Positions 11,357-21,981 of a DNA stretch of 64,000 nt are shown here, piece by piece. Position numbers and translations under genes: made by a program. Origin of the DNA: Datnioides undecimradiatus (Eukaryota > Chordata > Actinopteri > Lobotiformes > Datnioididae); assembly GCA_008933995.1 (NCBI GenBank), contig WARS01001888.1:124001-188000 (forward strand). The letters run 5' to 3'. The notes beneath the pieces are model-generated. The model made no database searches and had not been told where the DNA came from. It saw only the letters and a list, made by a program, of their open reading frames with translations. The first letter of the stretch is position 1, and the number at the start of each line of letters is the position of its first letter.

Positions 11357-14300
11357 TGTGTCCTGTTACAGTCCAACAGTCTCGATGTCCAGACCTGATG
11401 TTAAAAGTCTCTCTCAGTGGAGTTTGATGTGGGTCAGAGTCATGAGTTGTGTGTTTTCAGCTGGAAACAGGTGAAATCAGTTACTTTACATCGTCACCTG
11501 ACTTTTATTGATTCGCCTGTGAATAAATAACCTGATTTACTCATTTCAGGTTCTTTTAATTTGGCAAACTTCCATTTTCACTTTGTTTTGTTGTTTGTCA
11601 TCTGACTTCAGATCAGTGAGTCTGACTTCAGATCAGCAGGTTCTCAGGTGGTCAGTGTGTGGCTGATATGATTATTCCGTTAGTTTTCCTCCAGGGTTAA
11701 TGTTTCTGCAGCTGCTCTGTCAGCACACTGCTCCTCATCCTCAGCCGTCACACTCGCTGGCTGCTTCCTGTTTATTTGGACTTTAAGGATAAAAACCTGC
11801 TGCAGTTCGTTAACGAGTCACATGATGACGCGTTCGCTCATGTTGACCCCTTTAGTTCACCGCCACAGATCAGTGAACTAACTTCTGCTGCATTATCAGC
11901 TTCACTTCCTGTCAATGGCGTCATCGTCTCCTCTCTGTGCGTGTGTCAGCAGCTTCATAAACTGACTCTGGATCAAACACATTTCTGTGTCTTACAGCTG
12001 CTGCTTTATTCAGTGTTTCTCTGGGTTTGAATCAGCAGCTCTGTTTGTTTTGGAGAGGAGGAGACCTCTGTGGAGAATTCAGCTCCCAGTAAAAACCTCC
12101 TGAACCATCAACACTGAAGGAATCCCAGCTGACAGGAAGACAACAACTCCCAGCATCCCACGCTGCTGCAGGAGGTCACATGACTGCAGCTGCTGCTGGT
12201 TTGACTGAGACACCGTGTTGCATGTTGTACCTGCAGTGTCAGATTGCAGTTAGTGAAGTCAGATGCTTCGTTACCTTTTCTCTAACTTGTGTTTGAACAG
12301 CGAAGCTTTATAGAGACAGACACGCTGACGCTGACACACTCAGAGCTCGTCACAGGTTAAAGTTCCTCGTCACAAACACTCTGCAGACTCTGTTAATTAA
12401 GTTAATTAAACCTCCTTCGTGCTTCATCTCTGAGCAGCTGCATGCGGAGCCGACGTGCTGATATTTGCCTGAGTGACGGAGGCGACTCTCCTGCTTGTCC
12501 TCCATCAGGAACACTTCCTCCTCTTCTTCGTCTTCAGGCGGGAACACCACCACCTGAGGGATGCCTGCACCCCCCCACAGGCCCACCGGAGCGGAGCACC
12601 GACGTGGAGCGCAGATGGGGGCGTGGCCTGATGGCGTGTCGAGGAGGGAGGCAGGGAGGGAGGGGGTGGGGCTGGGTGAGCAGGGCTCAGAGAGGTGGCG
12701 GCCATGATGGAACAGGGAGGGGGTGGTCTGAGGCAAGGAGGCGGGGTTCGGGAGGAGGCGTCCAAACAGGTCCGAGATACGAGGGGACGGAGGAGGTGTG
12801 AGGGTGTCACAGGAGGCGACGGAGGAGCGACGGAGGATGGAGAGGCGAGAGGAGGACAGACCCTCCCCTGAGGAGGAGCAGAGGAGGAGAGGTGAGAGGA
12901 AGAAATGACAGCGGGACGAGAGATCGATGCAGCGGCAGACGATCAGACTGATCAAATCACATGTTATGGTGTTATGATGTCACACAATCAGCACCCAATC
13001 AGCTGATGAGTAACAAGAGATAAGCGTCAGGAGAGGTTTGAGTTTCAGATGCAATAATCAATATCAGGCTCATCAATCAGTGAGTTTAACAGGTCCTAAT
13101 TAAAAGTGTCACACACACACGCGCACACACACACACACACACCAGCAGAATTACAACATTCCTCGTTTACTCACTAACAGGATATTAAAGCTGGTCACAT
13201 GGTATTAGCTGGTTATTAGCTTGCCGACTCAGCAGGTGGGTTCGGGTCAGTGCTGACGGCGGGACACAGGCGGTGCACTCAGGAACATTAAAGTGGCAGC
13301 TGGGACACACTCGAGCAAACACTCAGCAACCATCAATCAAGCATCACACAACGCCTGTGACACTCAACCATCACCATGCCGACACAATGCCATGCACCAA
13401 TCAGAAACCCCCGTCGTCTTGTCACTCTGTTACCTCAACCAATCACAGGACAGGTGAACTCTGAAACCGAAACACTGAGGGGCTTCTTCAAAACACAAGA
13501 ACAGCGAAACTTGAATCAACATGAAAACAGTTTGATAGTTTGATTTAAAATCACAGATCAGGCCCAGAGAATTACACCTGAACGCACATGAGCACACCTG
13601 AGCAGCCCTGGACGCACCTGAAATCACCTGAGCAACCCTGAATGCACCTAAAACTGGATTTCATAACAGCTGACACGACGTAGAAACTGGAGTTAAAGCT
13701 GCGACAGTTTCATCAGACAGTGACAGAATGACTGAATTAACTGGAGTTACCGTCTTTAAAAGTGAACATTCATTATTAAAACAAGGTCTCTGATCATTCT
13801 CTGAAATCTACATTTATAGACGATCATCATTGTCCGTCACAATTCAAAGGTCACAATCTGTCAAAATCCACGTGATTTGCTGGAAATTTGGGGACATTTG
13901 AGTTTCAGACTGACAAGAGCGCCGCGGTCTCACCATTACGTTCCAGCAAATGGGGGTCGGAGTGTTTCTTGCCTATGTCGGCGAAGGATCGAACCAGCGG
14001 GATCCTGTTGCTCAGCTTCTTCTCGCTCTGATGGTGGTGACGCCTCAGCATGGCCTCCCTCACCTTCTCCCGGACGCCTTCCTCCAGCTGCCCGGACGCC
14101 AGCATGCTGTCGATCACCATGTCTGCGTGAAAGGAAGCAGGGGCGAGGTGAGGTCAGCTGACACGCTATGGGTACGATGTGGAGTTAGTGTCACCAGTAC
14201 GCTGACCTGCGATCTCCTCGATGGTGTCGGCCCTCATGTCGAGCAGCACGGTGCCGTTCAAGATGCAGGAGCGCAGCTCGAACAGACTGTGAAGGGACAG

Positions 14301-15396
14301 CGTGGCCACGTACGGTTTGCTCCAACGCTCGCCGCCGTCTTCCACGTCCTCCTCAAACTTCAGCCACCTGAAAACACACCAGAGTTAACCAAACGTACCA
14401 GAGCACACGTGATGACAGACTGCACCATTAACTGTAAAAATTAATTCTGCATAACTTCAGGTGTTAATCTGATTTAAAGGAGTGAGTTCTATATAAATTC
14501 AGCCCGTACAGTCGTCATGAACGGGGAAACTAGCTGCAGAGACCAAACCGTTGTTTGTACCAGGCTGTAAACATGTTTACTGCTGCATTTTAACATGGGG
14601 GTCTATGGGGACTGACTCGCTGCTGGAGCCTCTGGTGGACACTCAGGGAACTGCAGCTCTGACGCTGCAGCTCCATTCAGTTTCGCCGCTGCGCAGCAAT
14701 GATCCCCACGTGAGGATAAAGAAGGAACACGCCTGTGCAAATCCAGGATAGTCAGACAGACTTAAGATATCAACATTAAAGCCAGAGGATTTGTGGGCAG
14801 GTCATCTTCTCTGATGATGAACCCTGAACACATCCTGAGCAAACAGCAGAGTGAGCTGCTCCATCTGAAGTCAGAGAGTCATCCTGAATGTGAACAAATC
14901 TGCGCGCGTCCTCGCCTGGCCGTCTCCTTCCACTCCTGGAAGTCTCCATCTCTGAAGGCCAGCTCGTCCAGCTCGGTGAACAGGTCGTGGGGGATGTGCT
15001 CCTCGTCCCCATCCTCCGTCCCGAGGATGAACTGGACCCTCTGGGACGGCGTGTCTGCGGGGACATCTTCATCAGGTAAACAGTGTCTGATCGGCTGAGC
15101 GTGTGTGTGAGCATGTGTGTAGACAGACCATATGTGGGTGACTCCCGTCCGTCCTCACGGTCTGAGCGGACCCGTCGTTTCCGGTGGTGGCGGTGTCCTC
15201 GATGGCGGTGGCGCCTTCGACTCTGTCGGCCCAGAGGAACGTGAACGCCGACGTAGACGGCTCTGTGACCTGACGGAGGGAAGAGTCACACTATACAAAC
15301 TGTTCGGCTCCACCAGCGACTGACGACAGGATAAACACAGACGACTCATCTTTGCTTCTTTCTGTTTAACAGTAAACACACACAGAAGCTAATCTG

Positions 15397-15437
<41 letters not shown>

Positions 15438-15577
15438 AGAAGACTCACTCTCCAGTTCTTCTTTCTCGAAGTTGGTGTAGAGGGTGGAGCTCGTCTTTCC
15501 CTGGTCCAGCACCGCCTCCTCATCGTTCCCCTGCAACAACACACACAGACACAGACACACACACGCACCCGTGCGCG

Positions 15578-15628
<51 letters not shown>

Positions 15629-17642
15629 TAAATGAGTCAGTTTTGTTTGTTTCTTCCATCACTCACACAGTGAAACATGGTCCTCCACAGCACGACATTA
15701 CACAGATAAAACATAAAGTGTATTTTAATAAACTGCCGTCATCGGTCAAACTTCTGCTCCAGGAAAACAAACAAACAGGAAACGGTCTCGGAGCTTTGCT
15801 TCCTAACACTTTCCCCAAACTAAGTCATGTGACTTTCCGCCCATCAACTTCATTCAGCTGTTTATTGCTCTGCACTGTGGAGCTGCTGTGCGCGCTCAGT
15901 CTGCCTGGCTCCGCCCACAGCTGGTGGGAACTCAGCGACTCATCGCTGATGTCAGCAGGAAGTGTTCTGACAGCTGTGTGACAGGGCTGTCCCAGCAGGG
16001 CCGGACCGACGGACACGACAGCAGGAAAAATAAAATAGAACCGATAAGAAGACGAGTCTCACACACAGTCACACACACACACAGCTGCGCTGTTGGCACG
16101 TGTCAGACAGGAAATGCAGCTCCACGCTTGTTGGTTGTAACTCTGCTGTGACTCTGAGCGAACAGCCTGCTGTCTGTACAGCAGCATGGTGACACACACA
16201 CACACACACACACACACTGAAGCTCCACAGTGTTCGCTGCAGTCACACAGCTGGATTTCATCATCAGGACAAACATAGCTGAATGTCACAAAACCAGAGT
16301 TTTAATCAGCTACAAGCTCAATCAGGTGATTGACGTGATCAATACACTACAGGACAGCTTCAGCAACAAGCACAAGCCTGGTGTGTGTGTGCAGATGCAG
16401 CAGCAGGGTGGTGCAGAGCAGCGATTGTGTTGCTGCAGCTAAAACACTGTGTGTGTTCTCAGTGCTGTGTGTCCTGATGGAGAAGCAGAGCTCCACCTGT
16501 CCCAGTTCAGGTGGTTGGTGCTGAGTCTCCTCCCTCAGACGCCTCAGAGCGGTGCAGCAGAGCTCTCCACTGACCCTGGGGGATGAATTCACGCTGCACA
16601 ACCCCGCGAATGTGGGAGGAGACGACCAGCATGTCCTCCTGATCTGACGCATGCTCGTTACTGTACCGTGCTGCGTTCAGGGACCAGAACCTTTTTACCA
16701 CCTGATGCATGACGATCAGTGCAAGGACAGAAACAGCCATCAGACCCTGGAGCGAACATTTCACCGACCTGCAGCCGACTGAACTAAACTGATCAGGTTT
16801 CAGTCGTGATTCTTCGTTTGCGCTGCTGCTGAACTGTTGCTGGCTATAACTCGTGGTTGTAAGCGGGAGTTAACTGAAGCTGGTGACGTTCAGTTTAACA
16901 GAATCTATTAATAACTTTTGGCCGGAGGAATCTGGTGATTCAGAGTCAAAGATCGGCTTTCAGGTTTACAGACTCCTCGTGCAGAAGACGTCCAGGCTGT
17001 TCCCGCTTTCACGTTCCTCTGATGTCACTGTTATTTTCCATATTGGAAAACTGGAAAGAGTTTATTAAATATGAAATAAAGTCATTTCTATTTACAGAAC
17101 AAATGTTTTTTACACACACTATCACACAGAGACTGAAAAGACTTTACTATTGTATATTTGAAGGAGTTCGCAAATTTCCCCAAATTTCCCCTTAGTCACA
17201 TGACCAGAGGATGATTTAACCAACTTCCCTTCAGAGGAGTGACTCTGCTCTTAATGACAGCAAACGTATGAATATGTTGCGGAGAAGTTAAAGTCTGTCA
17301 GTGTACGAGTAACGGTTTAATGTTCTGCCTCTGGATCACTATCGCTCCTGCGTTAATGATCACTTTCCTCGTGTTCACACACGTCCTGCATCTGTTTTCA
17401 CAGGTTTTACGGTTCAGCTGAAAGATTAGTCCATTAATCAGAGAGGTCGGACTTTCTTCCATGTCTTCTGCAGAGTAACTAACAGATTTTTCAGTTTCTG
17501 GATGAATCTGAAAGAAACGGGCAGATTACTGAAGTTCACGGTGTTAACGTGTTCGGCTGCGGCGGGATGTTCAGCTTCTTTTCCTGTCAAACTGTCTCAT
17601 TTCCTCAAATACTTCAACAGCAACACTTCAGTCATGCTCTGG

Positions 17643-17681
<39 letters not shown>

Positions 17682-18080
17682 CGTGTGTATGCACTGCGAG
17701 GCCACACGACCACAAACTTTTCCAGACTCTGCTAACATGAGAGAAAAGCAATACAAACCAGAGACATCGCCCTCGTCACACGCTGACTTGCAATATCTCC
17801 CCAAAAGTCTCCCATTGCCGCTCGCCCCAACGCTCCGTCCAATCAGCTCCTCCGAGGCAAAGAAAACACTCAAAATGTCCAAAACCAGGCAGTGAAGCAG
17901 TGAAACGATGAAAGTCCGGCAGCTGTGCGTCTCCGACACACCAGCCGACAGGAGCGAGAGGATCTGCGAGTCGTCAGCTTCAGCAAATACAGACGCTGCA
18001 GCCGGCAGCCAGGATCCATGTATTTATAGCCCAGCGTGTTGCTTCACTGAGCGCTGTCAGAGCGAGCAGCCCAGGAGTCT

Positions 18081-18143
<63 letters not shown>

Positions 18144-21100
18144 GGGCGGGGCATCTCTTCCTGCTCAGAAATGTGAGTGACACATTAATCAAACACTCTG
18201 CTGCCATACGTTCACACACTCTGACAGGAAGTCACACACGTCTCCTCCAGGTGGGACCACATCACGAGTTAAGACAGGTCAGGATTGTTCCACAGACTCC
18301 AGGGGGATTGTGGGAAATCTCTGGGTTGTGCAACTTCACTCTCGAGCGTCTGCAGCTTTGCATCTGTTTCTGTTTTACAGCTGCTTCCTGTTCAGGCCTC
18401 GCTGTCAAACACACACCAAAAACATGATGTAAAAAGGTTTAATACACACAGGACACACACCTCCACCTCCACCCACACTGAACAAAAACCTGCAGTTATC
18501 TTCTGAACTGCATTAACACATCTTGAGCGCAGCAGCTTTAAACCGACAGCAGCTCAGGAATTCATGAAATTCATGACAACAAGCCGCGGCAGGACGACAG
18601 GACGTCCATCTGATCTCACATTCAATCATTTCAGACGTTGTAAAACAAGAGAGGTCGAAGCACGTGTCAGTGCAGGGATGCTGTCACTTTGTCACAAGAT
18701 CACAAACAAACACCTCAACTCAGTAACAGCAACAGGGCAAACTTTAAAGATCCAGGAGCAGACTTCCCTTCATGGGATCAGCTGAAAGGAAACCAACAGT
18801 TGGATCCAACTTCCTCCTGCAGCTTCTCTGTGGTTCAGAGGGTCAGTCTCAGAAGAAGCTGTAAAAAGTCCCTGAACACATCAGCAAACAGCAAACAGAA
18901 CCAGGGACTGAACCAGAGCCTAAACCAGGGCCTGAGCCAGGGCCTGAACCAGAGGCAAGTTCAACATGTTTCTGATGAAACTGTTGGACAGAGCATCAGT
19001 CACAGCAGCTCTTTCATTCAGGTTGTATCTGCTCTGGTGCTGCAGGTCCCAGGATCGCCTGCACATCGAGGTCTGCACCCGGTCCATAATGAAGCCCGGT
19101 TTCACTAGTTTACACCCCGACAGTGACGTCAACTACAGTACATGTGTTTAAATCGGTGACAGCAGTTTAAAAGTCATAGAAGAATGATTGAAAACAAAGC
19201 GCCTCCTCTGAAGACACGAGTCAGAAACCAAGCATTTAGCATCGTGTTGCTGTGCACACCGACACACTGCAGAGTTCAGCGCAACAGGATGAAGTTTAAT
19301 GTCAGTACAGCCATAAAAGAGAGCACGGCAGTGTCGCTCAGGGTTTGTAATCCAACATGTGGCGCATGTGCTGGTATTTATGCAAATTAAATAAAAATCT
19401 AATCTGTGCTGACGAGACTAAAAAGGAGAGAAGGACTCAAACATCAGCCAAACCTGCAGACGGCCTGCACAAGAGACCCACATGCACCAGTCCGATCACA
19501 GCTAGACCCGATCCGATCCCGATCAGATTCAGCCTGTTTGACCGACAGTCATCAAGTCAACCCGAAGTCGAAGCTCTTTACTTCACCTCGTTCTTCTCAC
19601 CTCTTCTTCTTCTTCACTGTTTTATCAGGGTCACTGACCAGGAATCAAGCGAATAAAGCACAAATCAATGTGTGTCTATTCTATATTCACTGATTGACTT
19701 CTGTTAAACCTTCTGTGATTCAGGGTGCGTTCACATCCGACCAGTTTGGTTCAGTTCACACTAACCTGAACTGAAAGACCAGGGCGAGGAGCGTGTCTTC
19801 ATGTCAAAGGCTTACATATATGCATATATATATTTATGTAGGATCATTTGGTAACCATGGTGACACACATGCACATCAGCACAGGTACTTACGCTGTTAA
19901 AATTGCTGCACTCATCTGGTTCTATACTCTCCAATGTGGACATGGACAAATTTCAGGACTGAAATGTGATGTTGGCTTGTTTTCAGGTGCGTCTGCAGCC
20001 ATTACAACCTGAACTCATTTTCAAGACTAAACTCCCTGTTTCCTGCGTGTCAGCCTCTGGGAAACAGGAGGAGAAACCCCAGGAGGTCAGAGCCTCACAT
20101 TCAACCTGAGTTAGCTCAGAATGACTCAGCAACAACTGAGAGAAACCTGAGCTGAGATCTAGTCAGCTGCCCCAGTCTGCCCCTGCACACAGGTGAGTCC
20201 CGATATCACAGCTCAGTCTGCCCCTGCACACAGGTGAGTCCCGATGTCACAGCTCAGTCTACACCTGACCCGAGATTCAGGTCACCTGACATCTGGACCA
20301 GCTGCTCTGTAAATACATGGAGGTGCAGCTTGTTTGGCCGGCGCAGGCGGTCCAGCGCCACATTTTGACCCCGAGATAAATCACACACTGTACAATCACA
20401 GGCGTTTACGTAAGATCCAAACAATCGGGTCACAAATTATTTTTATTGGTGCTCGTGGCAGTTTGAACCAATCCGAGAGGACAATATAACCATTCATATG
20501 GGGGGCGCAACAGGAAGCTGCACTGGGTTCAGGGCTCAGAGGCACCTCTGCAGGGACCTGCGTGGGTGAATACAAACACACAAACCCTGTGTAACATAAA
20601 AAACAAATCTGCCAGAGTATCACGTCCCAAAACAACAGGCATGATGGGAAATGAAGAGCACGGATAAAGGCGTGACAGCAACTATTTGGACACACACACA
20701 CACACACACACACACCAGATGTGCTCGCAGGACTCCCAGGAGAGCGGAGACATCTCCTCCAGTCTGTTGCTCCCATATTAGGAGAACCAGCTGAGAGGAG
20801 AAACCACATGAATCCACACCACTGTGGGAAAATTCACACCAGCCAACACACACACAGGCTGCAGACTGAGCTCAGGTCACGAGTCAATAACAGACTTACT
20901 GGCTGTGAGATGAGCCAATCAGGAGGCGGCGGCTCTCTGCACTCAGTTTGAGCAGTTTACCAGCTAACACATCACAGATCAACACCTGATCTGTGAGGTC
21001 ACCTGCTCAGGTGCATCCAGGTATGTTTCACATTGTCATTTAATACCTTGTGACATTTGGACCGAACCAGTACAAACTGCAGCTGCAGTAGTGTGTCTCT

Positions 21101-21656
21101 CTGCAGCAGGTGATTCAAAGCCCTGCTGTCACTGTTGTATCATCCTGCCATCGTCATGACATCAGAGACACTGTGTTTCTAACTGGCTACGTCAGACAGC
21201 AGGAGTGTTGAATCATGGGATTTGTCAGGCCGGCTGCAGGCAGGCTGCCTTCACATGACAAACCAAAAGGAAAAATGATCCATTGTTGTATTTTAGTTCT
21301 GGTCTGGTTCCTGTTCACAACGACCAGGAGGAGGAAACCAGCAGCTGCACAGGCTGACAGACAGGGAGCCATCTGATTGGACGGTTCTGATGACTGTCAT
21401 CCTGCATCATCAGGAACCATGTGGGGAAATGGGAGTTTCTGCAGCACTTTAAAACTCCTGATCTGTGCATTTATGTGCTCATGAAGAAATAACTGATCAG
21501 AACCTCTCAAAGAAGGATTATTAAGAATTATTACAACAGTGGAAGAAAAGACCAAAACTGATCTGCTAACAGGTCTGCTCATGAGTAGAAGGATTTGTAA
21601 ATGCATAGATAAGTCTGCATACATAGATCTGTCAATGTGTAGATACGTGTTTGTTT

Positions 21657-21692
<36 letters not shown>

Positions 21693-21935
21693 CAGGAAAC
21701 TGTTGACCCAGCTGCAGGTAGGAATCCCTGCGTCCTGATTGGTCGCCTTCAGACAGCCTCATTTCCATCCCTTCAGTGCGGTTTCCTCCTCTGCTCACTG
21801 CATCTCCATCCTGACAGAATCCCGTCTAACAGCCCACCAGAGAGCGCTGCGCCGCCAGAGGACGAGTCTGCTGACGTCAACACACATCACCTGGGACGCC
21901 TCGACAACACTAACATGTACTCACTGCAACTGTCA

Positions 21936-21981
<46 letters not shown>

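Noticed and set aside
16507-16764. Minus-strand open frame starting [20 protein letters not shown], resembling a type II membrane protein start
   Set aside because: It lies in slc4a7 intron 1. The only donor near its end leaves phase 1, which does not fit slc4a7 exon 2 (phase 0), and no partner exon was found. It may still be real, but I cannot support it.
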